DNA of 32,266 bases from Acidobacteriota bacterium (GCA_021323895.1 JAJPKD010000093.1:1-32266), one strand, 5' to 3'; shown: positions 19,901 through 29,464, counted from the stretch's first letter. The notes: generated from the letters alone by a model not told the origin. Translations and numbers: made by a program.

Positions 19901-22606
19901 ATGCTTCCCGTGAACGATCAAGCTTTCCAGATTCTCGAATTCGATGGACTGCGCACACTGGTGCGGCGATCCGCGCAGACCGAGCCGGGCCGCGGGCGCG
20001 TTGATTCGCTCGCGCCCATTAACGAATACGAAGAATTGAGCCGCGAATTGCGCGCGGCCGGTGAGATGATCGAGTTGCGCTCGCGCGGCGCGCGCCTGTC
20101 GTTCGAAGGTATCAGCGATGTAAGTGAATCAATCGCGCGCTTGAAAATTGCGGGAACTGCGCTCGAGCCGTTGGCAATGCTTGATTTGGCTCGTCTGTGT
20201 GAACGCGCGGTCGAGGCTCGCGCTGCAATTTTGACAGAACGCGAATCAAGTCCGACGCTCGTCGAAATCGTAGCCCCGCTGCCTGCCGATCTGAAGAAAC
20301 TCTCGGCGACACTAACGAAAAAGATTCTGCCCAGCGGCGAACTCGATGACCGAGCCAGTCCGCAACTCGCGTCGATTCGACGCGATCTGGCGAATGCTCG
20401 GGCGCGCATCACGCGCTCGCTGGAAGGTTTGATGCGTCGGCAAAGTGAAGCGATCCAGGAAGAACTCGTGACCATCCGCAACGATCGCTTCGTGATCCCG
20501 GTTCGGGCGGATCATCAATCACGCATCAAAGGCGTGGCCCACGGCTCGTCTTCCTCAGGCCAGACTGTTTTCATCGAACCACTCGAAACAATCGAAGCGA
20601 ACAACGAATTACAGAACCTGCGCGAGGCCGAGCAACGCGAGATCGCGGAGATCTTGTTTGGCTTATCAGAAGAGCTGCGTAAGCAACTGCCGGCGCTTGA
20701 ATTGGCGGCGGACGCGATTACCGAACTTGACTTCATCAACGCGAAAGCCGCGTTTGGCGGGAGGTTTGGTTGCGTGGTGCCGAAAGTATCGGTACCGCGA
20801 GCGATAGCGAGCGGATCAAAGAAGTCTCAAGGAGAGGCCCATGATCCGCTCGCTATCGCTCGCGGCACTGACACACTCGAATTCATTGATGCGCGCCATC
20901 CTTTGCTTGAGGAATCGTTACGCGCTGCTGGTGCTTCCGTCGTTCCCGTCTCACTCAAGCTTGATCGAGATCATTCCGTGATGGTCATCTCCGGCGCCAA
21001 CGCCGGCGGCAAAACTGTCGTGCTGAAAACTGCTGGATTGCTTTCGCTGATGGCGTTGTCAGGTTTGCCGGTGCCGGCCAAAGAAGCGCGCGTGCCTTTC
21101 TATCAAACCGTGCTCGCCGACATTGGTGATCAGCAATCGATCGCCGCGAACCTTTCCACCTTCACTTCGCACATGTCGAACATCGCCAGAATGATCGATT
21201 TGTGCGATGGGAACGCGGGCGTCTGGTCCGCATCTTGTCATTCATTAGTCCTCCTCGACGAAGTTGGCACGGGCACTGACCCAGAGGAAGGTTCGGCACT
21301 CGGCGTTGCCATTGTCGATCATTTCAAGCAGAGCGGTGCGCATGTGATGGCGACGACGCACTACTCGGGATTGAAAATGTACGCGGCCAACGAACCCGAC
21401 GTGCTCAACGCCAGCGTGGAATTCGACGAAACAACTCTGCGCCCGACCTACCGGTTAATGACGGGCTTGGCCGGCTCATCTTCGGGCTTGGAAATAGCGC
21501 GTCGTTTTGGCATTCCCGACCAGATCATCGGCGACGCTGCCTCGTATCTTCAGCAATCGTCCCGCGACGCGATTGATTATCTGCGGCGCATCAAGCGCGA
21601 AGCTGAAGAAGCTGAGACTTTGCGCACAGCACTTGAGGAAGAGCGCGCTGCGGTGGCGGAGAGGTTTACGTCTCTTGATAGCGAGTTTCAGAAACGCGAG
21701 GCCGAACGCCAAGCCGAATTCAAGCACGATTTGGCTCGTTCGGTTTCCGAATTCGAGAAGATCAGTCGCGATTTGTTATCGAAGATTGAAGATCGCGTCG
21801 CGCGCGTGAAAGTCGAGCGCGAAGCGGAAAAACGCGCCGCGGAATTGAAGCGCGAGGCGCAACAAGCCGCCCAAACATTTTCGCAGCGAGCGCGAGCTGA
21901 GGGCATCGCGCAAGCTAAACCTCAAGGTCTGGAAGGGGACATGCCCCCGCTGCTTCGCGGTGTGCGCGTTGTGCGAGACGGAAAGGTTGTGAGCGACGCT
22001 GCTGAACGTAAGGTCGCGACTATCGAAGCCGAGCGCGCTGCCCCGCGCTTTGCGGGCAAGGATGCCCGCGCTCCGGAAGGCGAGCTAAGAGTGGGCGCCC
22101 GCGTGCGGCTGATTTCATTTGGATCAATCGGCGTCATCGATCAATTAAGAGGCGATGAAGCCAATGTTCGCGTGGGCTCGCTGCACCTGCGTGAGAAGCT
22201 GTCGAATCTTGAGTTGATTGACGAAACCAGCAGCGATCGGCATGAGGCCAGCACCTCACGCGTTGGGAGGAGGGTCAAAGCGTCACTTGAAGATCTGCGT
22301 CGCCAATCCGCCACCACCGAAGTCCATCTTCATTCAAGAGAGGCAGATTCCAAATTCAAGAGCACAAGCGAACTGAATCTCATCGGCAAGAAAACTGACG
22401 AAGCGGTCGACCTCGTGGATAAGTTTTTGGACGAGGCTTTCTTGAATGGCGTGAATGAACTGCGCATAATCCACGGCCACGGAACCGGGGCGTTGCGCAA
22501 AGCAATTACTAAATTTCTGAGTGATCATCCGCACGTCGCGCGATTTTCTGCGGCGCCTCAGGAGCAAGGCGGCAGCGGCGCGACCATCGTAGAATTGAAA
22601 TCCTAA
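19901..22606 (+). CDS. mutS2: MutS2 family protein (endonuclease MutS2 / RqcU)
   Basis: ABC-type ATPase of the MutS2 group, linked to recombination control and, in Bacillus, rescue of collided ribosomes. 901 aa from the ATG at 19901; a GTG four codons upstream is possible. The N-terminal clamp and lever domain (about 1-295) is followed by the ATPase: Walker A GANAGGKT (365-372), Walker B LVLLDEVGTGTDPEE (from 449). A long coiled coil (about 540-680), a KOW-like segment and a C-terminal Smr domain (821-901) with HGHGTG (858-863) follow. The Smr DLxG motif is changed to LNLIG, so its first acidic residue is missing. Two palindromic repeats are embedded in frame, at residues 298-323 and around 718-723. 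The gene abuts dnaG with a 1-bp gap. Confidence 0.94.
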   Translation: MLPVNDQAFQILEFDGLRTLVRRSAQTEPGRGRVDSLAPINEYEELSRELRAAGEMIELRSRGARLSFEGISDVSESIARLKIAGTALEPLAMLDLARLCERAVEARAAILTERESSPTLVEIVAPLPADLKKLSATLTKKILPSGELDDRASPQLASIRRDLANARARITRSLEGLMRRQSEAIQEELVTIRNDRFVIPVRADHQSRIKGVAHGSSSSGQTVFIEPLETIEANNELQNLREAEQREIAEILFGLSEELRKQLPALELAADAITELDFINAKAAFGGRFGCVVPKVSVPRAIASGSKKSQGEAHDPLAIARGTDTLEFIDARHPLLEESLRAAGASVVPVSLKLDRDHSVMVISGANAGGKTVVLKTAGLLSLMALSGLPVPAKEARVPFYQTVLADIGDQQSIAANLSTFTSHMSNIARMIDLCDGNAGVWSASCHSLVLLDEVGTGTDPEEGSALGVAIVDHFKQSGAHVMATTHYSGLKMYAANEPDVLNASVEFDETTLRPTYRLMTGLAGSSSGLEIARRFGIPDQIIGDAASYLQQSSRDAIDYLRRIKREAEEAETLRTALEEERAAVAERFTSLDSEFQKREAERQAEFKHDLARSVSEFEKISRDLLSKIEDRVARVKVEREAEKRAAELKREAQQAAQTFSQRARAEGIAQAKPQGLEGDMPPLLRGVRVVRDGKVVSDAAERKVATIEAERAAPRFAGKDARAPEGELRVGARVRLISFGSIGVIDQLRGDEANVRVGSLHLREKLSNLELIDETSSDRHEASTSRVGRRVKASLEDLRRQSATTEVHLHSREADSKFKSTSELNLIGKKTDEAVDLVDKFLDEAFLNGVNELRIIHGHGTGALRKAITKFLSDHPHVARFSAAPQEQGGSGATIVELKS
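20792..20868. repeat. Long palindromic repeat embedded in mutS2
   Basis: Arms 20792-20818 and 20842-20868 pair in 26 of 27 positions with a 23-nt loop. The arm core is GCGAGCGATAGCGAGC. Both arms are translated, giving PRAIASGSKK and HDPLAIARGTDT. They fall in the linker between the clamp/lever and ATPase domains, where extra residues should be tolerated. The reading frame stays open. Confidence 0.85.
22052..22069. repeat. Second palindrome inside mutS2
   Basis: A perfect 7-bp stem (GCGGGCA / TGCCCGC) with a 4-nt loop, flanked by GCGC. It encodes AGKDAR in the linker before the KOW/Smr part. It shares the GCGGGC...GCCCGC core with the hairpin at 8220-8239. Confidence 0.55.
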
Positions 22607-22607
22607 A

Positions 22608-24410
22608 GTGCGTTTCCCGCAAACCTTCATCGAAGATCTCAAACGACAAGCGGACATCGTCCGCATCGTGCAGGACTATGTCCCGCTGAAGAAGGCGGGA
22701 GCGAACTGGCGTGCCCCCTGTCCGTTCCACAAAGAGACGAAACCATCATTCAACGTCAATCCGTCGAAGGAGATGTTCTTCTGCTTCGGCTGTCACAAAG
22801 GCGGCACCGTCTTTAACTTCGTCATGGAGATGGAGCGCGTCAGCTTCCCGGACGCAATCAAGATGGTCGCCGAAAAATCAGGTGTGCCGCTGCCCAAGAT
22901 GATCGACGACGATCGTTTCGAAACGCGCAGACGCGACAGCGATCTCGTGATTGAACTGAATCAATGGGCGCTTCAGTGGTGGCAGGATCAACTGCAAAGC
23001 CGAGCCGCCACGTCGGTGCGCAAATATTTGAAGGATCGCGGCATCACTGAGGAGACGACCAAGGTATTTCACCTGGGTTTTGCGCCTGATAGCTGGGAAG
23101 CCCTTTCAACTCACCTTCGTCAAAAAGGCGCGACGCAGGAACAGCTTGAGAAGAGCGGCCTGGTCGTCAAGAAAGATGAAGGCGGCTCGTACGATCGATT
23201 CCGCGGGCGGCTGATCTTCCCCGTGTTCGATGCTCAGGGAAAGCCGATCGCCTTTGGCGGGCGCACGCTCGATCCGGATGGCGAACCGAAGTATCTAAAC
23301 TCGCCGGAAACCCCGGCCTATACGAAAGGTCGTCATCTTTACGGTCTGCACTTGTCCAAAGATGAAATCAGGCGGCAGGAGTTCGCGATTTTGGTCGAAG
23401 GTTATCTTGATCTGATCGTTCCTTATCAAAATGGGGTCAAGAATATCGTCGCCAGTCTCGGCACGGCGCTGACGCCGGAGCAAGTGAAACTAATGGGCCG
23501 GTTTGCGCGTAAGGTTTTGGTCAACTATGATGGTGATCGAGCGGGCGTGCAGGCGGCGAAGCGGGCAATCGAAACGATTCTGGCAGAAGACATCGAAGTT
23601 AAGGTTCTGGTCCTCCCGGACAACGCAGATCCGGACGATTTCATCAGAAAACACGGCGTTTCCGAATATAACCGGCGCCGGAGCGAGGCACAGCCCCATA
23701 TACAATTTGTGATCGATCAAGCGGTACGGGATCGTCATCTTAACAGCCCAGCGGACAAGGCTGCGGCGGTCGAGGAGACGCTCCCGTTTGTTCGCGCTGT
23801 CCGGAATCGGATTCAGAAGCGCGAATATTTTGACATTGCGATGGACGCGTTGCGAGTTCAGCGCGAACAGAGACGCGAACTTTGGCAGCAGGTGCGCGGC
23901 GGCGCAAGCACCGACACCGCGGCTGTTCAAAAAGTGTTCGCGCGAGAGATTCGGCCAACAGTGGCGGAAGAGAAACTGCTCGGATTGTTAGTGGCGAATG
24001 ATGAGCTGCGAAACATCATTCTGCCGAAACTTGAACCGAGCGATTACGAAGGATTAGCAACAGCCGCGATTTTTCGCGCGCTGAAGAAACTGGGCGAAGA
24101 CGACGAGGCAATCACTTACGAAGCGTTAAGTGAGGCGACAGCGGACAACCGAACGGCGACGGAACTTCTTCCGCGCATATTGATTACTGAACCGGCTGAG
24201 TCTTTCGACGAATCGTTGGCTGATGCGCATAGCTGCCTTGATGCGCTGCGCTTGATGAAACTGGATCGCGACATCGATGAACTCGGCACGCAGATCGCCG
24301 AGGCCGATCGCGCGGGCGACGAAAAGCTACGCGACCAGTTGGTGATGAAGAAACTTGAATTATCGAAACAGCGCAGTAACTTTCTGCCGAATGGAAATGC
24401 GGCAAGCTGA
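22608..24410 (+). CDS. dnaG: DNA primase
   Basis: Synthesises RNA primers at the replication fork. 600 aa, starting with GTG at 22608, 1 bp after the mutS2 stop, so translational coupling is likely. The CHC2 zinc finger has C38, H41, C59 and C62. The TOPRIM core has EGYLD (264-268) and DGD (308-310, in NYDGDRAG), which carry the metal-binding acids. A C-terminal helicase-binding-like region follows. All catalytic residues are intact. The gene order dnaG-rpoD is the well-known macromolecular-synthesis arrangement. Confidence 0.97.
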   Translation: MRFPQTFIEDLKRQADIVRIVQDYVPLKKAGANWRAPCPFHKETKPSFNVNPSKEMFFCFGCHKGGTVFNFVMEMERVSFPDAIKMVAEKSGVPLPKMIDDDRFETRRRDSDLVIELNQWALQWWQDQLQSRAATSVRKYLKDRGITEETTKVFHLGFAPDSWEALSTHLRQKGATQEQLEKSGLVVKKDEGGSYDRFRGRLIFPVFDAQGKPIAFGGRTLDPDGEPKYLNSPETPAYTKGRHLYGLHLSKDEIRRQEFAILVEGYLDLIVPYQNGVKNIVASLGTALTPEQVKLMGRFARKVLVNYDGDRAGVQAAKRAIETILAEDIEVKVLVLPDNADPDDFIRKHGVSEYNRRRSEAQPHIQFVIDQAVRDRHLNSPADKAAAVEETLPFVRAVRNRIQKREYFDIAMDALRVQREQRRELWQQVRGGASTDTAAVQKVFAREIRPTVAEEKLLGLLVANDELRNIILPKLEPSDYEGLATAAIFRALKKLGEDDEAITYEALSEATADNRTATELLPRILITEPAESFDESLADAHSCLDALRLMKLDRDIDELGTQIAEADRAGDEKLRDQLVMKKLELSKQRSNFLPNGNAAS

Positions 24411-24440
24411 ACGCGCTGAAGAGAGTAACAGGAAGAATAA

Positions 24441-26162
24441 ATGGCTATTGAAGAAAAAGATGATGTGATGGATCGGCTGCTCCAGTTGGGCGGCGACAAG
24501 AAATTTCTGTCTTACGACGATCTGAATCGTGAACTGCCTGAGAACGTAGTGTCTCCCGACGACATTGAAGACGTGCTCCAGAAACTGGACGCGTCAAACA
24601 TTCATGTCGCGGATTCCGATGAACGTCTGATCGAACAGGCAGCGGCAATCGCGACCGACGATGAAGACGGTGACGAAGAACTCGAACTGGATTTATCAGC
24701 GGGCGCGCTGGAAAAGACCAACGATCCGGTTCGCCTGTATCTCCGGGAAATGGGCGTCGTGCCGTTGTTGACTCGCGAGGGCGAAGTCGCCATCGCGAAG
24801 CGCATTGAGCGCGGCCAGATTAAAACTCAAAAGGCAATCTCGCGATCGCCGATCGCGGTTGCCGAACTCATCAAGATGGGTGAAGAGCTTAAGGAAATGA
24901 AGCTCAACATCCGCGAAGTCGTTACTTTCTCCGAGCAGGCCGAGCTGGCGGGCGAAGAAGACAAGGCCGACGAATATCGCCAGTGGACGGTTGAAGGCAT
25001 CGAGAACATTGCCAAAATTTTCAAGAACACGCTGAAAGAATCAGCCAAGCTGCGCGCGGAAACGAAAGCCCAGCGCGGTAAGAAGACGAAGAAGCTTCTG
25101 CGCATGCGTGGCCGAGTGGCGCGTCTGCGCATCGAAATCTCTGACGAGATTGGTCGGCTTAATATGACTGAGCGTTCGCGGCAGCGGCTTATCAATGCGA
25201 TTCGCAACGTGCAGAAAGAAGTTCGTTCTGCTGAACGTGAGCTTTCCACGTACAGCGATCGGCTGACGAAGAAGCGGCTCAAAGCCGACGACATCAAGCT
25301 CTACAAGAAACACGTCTCGACCGCGAAGAAGCGTCTGGCGATGGTCGAAGAAGAGCATCACATTTCGCCGGTCGAAGTGAAGCGATGTCTTCAAGCAATC
25401 GTCACGGGCGAACATCAGACCGGCCAGGCGAAGCGCGAATTGGTTGAAGCGAACCTCCGTCTGGTCGTTTCCATCGCGAAGAAATATACGAACCGCGGTC
25501 TGCAGTTCCTCGATCTGATTCAGGAAGGCAATATCGGTTTGATGAAAGCCGTGGATAAGTTCGAATGGCGACGGGGTTACAAGTTTTCGACTTACGCCAC
25601 TTGGTGGATTCGCCAGGCGATCACTCGCGCCATCGCCGATCAGGCGCGCACCATCCGTATTCCGGTGCACATGATCGAAACGATCAACAAACTGATTCGC
25701 ACTTCGCGTGCGCTGGTGCAGGAACTCGGTCGCGAACCTACGAGCGAAGAGATCGCCAAGAAGATGGACATTCCGGTCTCGAAGGTGCGCAAGGTCTTGA
25801 AGATCGCCCAGGAGCCAATCTCTCTGGAAACGCCAATCGGCGAAGAAGAGGATTCGCATCTCGGCGACTTCATCGAAGACAAGTCTATTCTGAATCCGTC
25901 GGACGCCGTGGTCGCTTCGAATCTGCGCGAGATCACCGACGAAGTGCTGGCGACCTTAACGCCGCGCGAAGAGAAAGTGATCAAGATGCGGTTTGGTTTG
26001 GGCACAACCGGATCGGAGCACACCCTCGAAGAAGTTGGACAACATTTCGCTGTCACCCGCGAACGTATTCGCCAAATCGAAGCCAAGGCGCTAAGAAAGT
26101 TGCGGCATCCCTCGCGATCGAGAAAGCTGAAGGCTTTTCTCGAGACTGTGCAGCACGGGTAA
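24441..26162 (+). CDS. rpoD: Primary sigma factor RpoD (sigma-70)
   Basis: Housekeeping sigma factor of 573 aa. Region 1.1 (about 1-60, with an acidic cluster at 70-85), region 1.2 ([20 protein letters not shown]), and a non-conserved insert rich in Lys/Arg and Glu. Region 2 (about 332-410) includes the -10-binding block [20 protein letters not shown] and [11 protein letters not shown]. Region 3 and region 4 (about 508-570) include the helix-turn-helix [20 protein letters not shown]. An AGGAAG site lies 6 nt upstream of the ATG, 30 bp after dnaG. Its presence fits the TTGACA-type promoters seen elsewhere in the window. Confidence 0.98.
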   Translation: MAIEEKDDVMDRLLQLGGDKKFLSYDDLNRELPENVVSPDDIEDVLQKLDASNIHVADSDERLIEQAAAIATDDEDGDEELELDLSAGALEKTNDPVRLYLREMGVVPLLTREGEVAIAKRIERGQIKTQKAISRSPIAVAELIKMGEELKEMKLNIREVVTFSEQAELAGEEDKADEYRQWTVEGIENIAKIFKNTLKESAKLRAETKAQRGKKTKKLLRMRGRVARLRIEISDEIGRLNMTERSRQRLINAIRNVQKEVRSAERELSTYSDRLTKKRLKADDIKLYKKHVSTAKKRLAMVEEEHHISPVEVKRCLQAIVTGEHQTGQAKRELVEANLRLVVSIAKKYTNRGLQFLDLIQEGNIGLMKAVDKFEWRRGYKFSTYATWWIRQAITRAIADQARTIRIPVHMIETINKLIRTSRALVQELGREPTSEEIAKKMDIPVSKVRKVLKIAQEPISLETPIGEEEDSHLGDFIEDKSILNPSDAVVASNLREITDEVLATLTPREEKVIKMRFGLGTTGSEHTLEEVGQHFAVTRERIRQIEAKALRKLRHPSRSRKLKAFLETVQHG

Positions 26163-26170
26163 GAAAGCAG

Positions 26171-26320
26171 AGGTCAAAGGCTAGAGATTAGAGGTTAGTT
26201 CTCAATTCGGAACAGCCTCTTGGTCTCCAGCTTTCGCCCTCTGAGAAAGACGCGGAAAGATGACTTATTCGTAGGGATGGAGGAGTTTTTCCAGCCTCTA
26301 GCCTCTGACCTCTAGCCTCT
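26171..26320. repeat. Heptad-repeat inverted element, locus 7
   Basis: Arm 1 (26171-26199) has the words AGGCTAG, AGATTAG and AGGTTAG. Arm 2 (26293-26320) has AGCCTCT and GACCTCT. They are complementary with several mismatches, mostly G-T compatible, around a spacer of about 93 bp. The unit is the same as in locus 5. Arm 2 ends directly against the ATG at 26321. Confidence 0.7.
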
Positions 26321-28318
26321 ATGCATCGCATCACCGAAAGCTACAAACGCAAACTCGCCTCGGAAGACGGCTGGGTGCTGAAGCGCGGCAGGCAACTGCG
26401 CATCGCGCTCTGCTACCCGAATGTTTATTCGATCGGGATGGCGAATCTGGGCTTTCAGGCGATGTATGAACTCTTCAACAACATCCCGGAAGTTTCGTGC
26501 GAGCGAGTTTTTTTGCCAGACAGTGGCCGCAGTGTGAAAGTGGGCGAAGGTTCGGTTAGTACCCGGACGCTCTCCAATAAGCGCGAACATTCACACAACA
26601 GCTCAGGTTACGACGTTCACGCGCCGCGCAAATCAGATATCGCCATTGATGAACTCCGTGAATACGAACGCACGCGCACTCCACTCCTCTCTCTCGAATC
26701 GCAAACACCGGTTCGCGAATTTGATGTGATCGCGTTTTCAATTTCTTTCGAGACCGATTACGTGAACATGGCGCGCATGCTGCAAATGAGTGGCGTGCCG
26801 GTTTGGTCGAAAGACCGAACAAGACACGACCCGCTGATAGTGATGGGTGGCGCCGCTTCGTTTCTAAATCCCGAGCCCATCGCCGAATTCACGGACGTGA
26901 TTGGAGTAGGTGAAGGCGAGATTTTGGGAGCGAAACTTGTCGATGCGATCTTTGAGAACGAATCGAAAGAAGAATTGCTGCTGGCGCTCGCGCGTCAGGG
27001 TCGGGGCTTCTACGTTCCTTCACTTTACTTTGTCGGCTACAACGAAGATGGCACGGTCAACACCTACACGCCGACAGAAGAGGGCGTTCCAGCGCGCGTC
27101 GGCCGTGCGATCTCGGCGGAGAACCCTAAGGAAGGCAGCCTGCGTCGCGCGATTAGAAAGCAGCAATTCGATCTCGTCGACCAATTGCGTCGTGATGAAG
27201 TGTTCGCACCATCGACAACCATCTTCGCCCCGCAAGCAGAGATGGGCGATCGATTCCTGGTTGAAATTTCGCGCGGCTGTTCGCAGGGCTGCCGCTTTTG
27301 CTGGGCTGGTTACAACTATTGGCCGCCGCGGGTGGTGCCGGCGCGCGACATTCTCGCCAAGGCTGCTGCCTGGCGCGGCAAGACCGACAAGATTGGTTTG
27401 GTTTCGACCGCAGTCTGCGATCATCCGGAGATTAGCGAGATCCTTCAGGGCTTGCGCGCGATGGACTATCGCATCTCGGTTTCATCGCTGCGGCTCGATC
27501 AAATCTCGGAGGACCTGTTGGACGCGCTGGTCGAATCGCGTGATCAGCAGATCGCGGTCGCACCCGAAACCGGCTCGGATCGCCTGCGCAGAGTAATCAA
27601 CAAAAATCTGACCAACGACGAGATCGTCGATATCTGCGGCGCGGTCTTCGATCGCGGCATGCTGACGATCAAACTTTACAGGATGGTCGGACTGCCGACG
27701 GAAACCGACGAAGATCTCGACGAGATGGTTGTACTGGTTGAGCGCATCAAGGATCGCATGCTCGAAGCGGGGAAACGCTTCGGCCGCGCCGGCAAGATCA
27801 TTCCGTCATTGAATGGTCTTGTGCCGAAGCCCAACACGCCCTTTCAGTGGGAACCGATTTGTGACGAAAAGGAATTGAAGCGGCGTTTGAAGTACGTCAG
27901 CAAGAAGCTGGCGCGCATTCCGAACGTCGAAGTCCGCGCCATGTCAGCGCGCATTGCTCACGAACAGGCTTTGCTATCTTCTGGCGATCGCCGTATTGCG
28001 AAAGTAATCGAAGCGACGGCGCGTCTGAATGGCGATTTGCATGCAGCGATTCGCGAAACTGGAATCGATCCGGCCTTTCACACCAGCCGCACACGTTCAC
28101 ACGATGAAATTCTGCCGTGGGAGATCGTCGATGCGGGATTGGGCCGGCCTTTTATGGAACGCGAACACGAACGCGCGCATGAAGCTCAATCAACTGCTCC
28201 CTGCCCTTCCGTCAATCAATGCACTCGTTGTGGAGTTTGTCCGACCACCTGGCTCGCCGAAGCACCGCCGGCGCTCGTGCAGTTGAAAGCTTTCGCCACC
28301 GCAACAGCACAATTGTAG
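26321..28318 (+). CDS. B12-binding-type radical SAM protein (TIGR03960-like)
   Basis: 665 aa. The N-terminal part (about 1-240) is a degenerate cobalamin-binding-like domain. The radical SAM core begins with the iron-sulfur motif C320-x3-C324-x2-C327 (RGCSQGCRFCWAG). The C terminus has a further Cys cluster, C628, C634, C637 and C640 (CTRCGVC), as in the TIGR03960 family. The substrate of this family is not established; it is widely conserved and often near ribosome or translation genes. The ATG at 26321 directly follows repeat arm 2, with no Shine-Dalgarno sequence. It is convergent with the next gene, with a 6-bp gap. Confidence 0.9.
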   Translation: MHRITESYKRKLASEDGWVLKRGRQLRIALCYPNVYSIGMANLGFQAMYELFNNIPEVSCERVFLPDSGRSVKVGEGSVSTRTLSNKREHSHNSSGYDVHAPRKSDIAIDELREYERTRTPLLSLESQTPVREFDVIAFSISFETDYVNMARMLQMSGVPVWSKDRTRHDPLIVMGGAASFLNPEPIAEFTDVIGVGEGEILGAKLVDAIFENESKEELLLALARQGRGFYVPSLYFVGYNEDGTVNTYTPTEEGVPARVGRAISAENPKEGSLRRAIRKQQFDLVDQLRRDEVFAPSTTIFAPQAEMGDRFLVEISRGCSQGCRFCWAGYNYWPPRVVPARDILAKAAAWRGKTDKIGLVSTAVCDHPEISEILQGLRAMDYRISVSSLRLDQISEDLLDALVESRDQQIAVAPETGSDRLRRVINKNLTNDEIVDICGAVFDRGMLTIKLYRMVGLPTETDEDLDEMVVLVERIKDRMLEAGKRFGRAGKIIPSLNGLVPKPNTPFQWEPICDEKELKRRLKYVSKKLARIPNVEVRAMSARIAHEQALLSSGDRRIAKVIEATARLNGDLHAAIRETGIDPAFHTSRTRSHDEILPWEIVDAGLGRPFMEREHERAHEAQSTAPCPSVNQCTRCGVCPTTWLAEAPPALVQLKAFATATAQL

Positions 28319-28324
28319 TCGGCG

Positions 28325-29464
28325 TCATTTATTATCGGGGTAAGCCTCGCGGCGACAACCACGCCGAACGAGAGCTAACACAAAGTTAGGTAGTCCGCCT
28401 GGTCCAACGTCAAATTCTTGCTGTTCGGGTTTGACTCCATAGCACATACCACCACTGTCGATTAAGTGCAGACGGTTCTTTCCAATTCCCGTCTTGATTG
28501 AAAAGGTTCCGTCCGCGTTCAGATGTACGAAATCAGTCTTGCCGCTCACTTTGCTCCCCCAGAGGTCTCCGGTGCTTGGGTATTCGGCCTCCAGTTCGAT
28601 TTCACTGTCCGGCAAAGGCGGTTTTCCGCTTTGCTCATCAATCACTCGACCGGAAATTGTGACCGCGTGCACCATTTTCACGTTGAGATCGTTCACAGTT
28701 TGCAGAAGGCCGCCTTCACGATTCTCGACTGCGACAGCGAAATCTGGCAAATAATCGGGATGTGTCGCCATCACCGCCAAGCGCGTTACCTTGTCGAAGC
28801 GATCGGCGCGGACCTTCATTTCGAAAACACCCTTCACGTCAGAATTACCTATCGCCTCTTCATAAGAGATGTTCGATTTCAAAATCAGACGGGCGTTCGT
28901 GACGGGCTTAGCGTTGGCCGAATCCAAAACTCGGCCGCGAATGAAAGCAATTGGATAACGCGCAACGGCTTCCGCATTGGCGGCGGTCTTTTTCCATCCG
29001 TCAGCCGTCCACGAATAAATTGCCTCACCCGGAGCGCGGGGTAATTGATGTTCGAATGCACCTGCTTGAAACGGCATTGAATCGACGTAGAGGCGAGTTT
29101 TGCCTTCGGCATGAAAGATGAGATTCACGCTCTTGCCGTGAAGGGTCAGCTTCAGTTCGATCGGTTTGGTAAAGCGGCACGGTTCATACCGCTCGATGTG
29201 CGCCAAGAATCTGAGATTTCCGATCTCTTTGCGAATTGATTCAGGAAGACCGACCCAGCCTTCTCCAAATTCCTTGTCCTTAATCTCCCAGCCTGGACCA
29301 ATCCACAAATCGTCATGATCCGGATTAATAAGTTTGCCGTGCTCGTCGCGAACCAGGTAAATCAGGCTGCTGCCCCAACAGCTAGGTTGCGCGCGCACAA
29401 ACTGGGCCGCTGCTGAAAGGAGCAGCAGCGATAAAGCGATGGTCGTAAGTGTTCTGAGTTTCAT
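28325..29464 (-). CDS. Secreted carboxypeptidase-regulatory-like protein
   Basis: 379 aa from the ATG at 29464, with a GGAGG site 5 nt upstream. Signal peptide (LRTLTTIALSLLLLSAAAQFVRAQ). An N-terminal region without recognised domains has four Trp. Two Ig-like carboxypeptidase-regulatory-type repeats follow: FIRGRVLDSANAKPVTNARL (about 190-260) and ISGRVIDEQSGKPPLPDSEI (about 290-355). Such domains are beta-sandwich binding or spacer modules. The ligand is unknown. An upstream reading-frame extension to 29596 is excluded because the start above is strong. Confidence 0.85.
   Translation of the reverse strand: MKLRTLTTIALSLLLLSAAAQFVRAQPSCWGSSLIYLVRDEHGKLINPDHDDLWIGPGWEIKDKEFGEGWVGLPESIRKEIGNLRFLAHIERYEPCRFTKPIELKLTLHGKSVNLIFHAEGKTRLYVDSMPFQAGAFEHQLPRAPGEAIYSWTADGWKKTAANAEAVARYPIAFIRGRVLDSANAKPVTNARLILKSNISYEEAIGNSDVKGVFEMKVRADRFDKVTRLAVMATHPDYLPDFAVAVENREGGLLQTVNDLNVKMVHAVTISGRVIDEQSGKPPLPDSEIELEAEYPSTGDLWGSKVSGKTDFVHLNADGTFSIKTGIGKNRLHLIDSGGMCYGVKPEQQEFDVGPGGLPNFVLALVRRGCRREAYPDNK

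Noticed and set aside
20792-20868. Intein or insertion sequence in mutS2
   Set aside because: Only 77 bp with no splicing or transposase coding capacity; it is a palindromic repeat.
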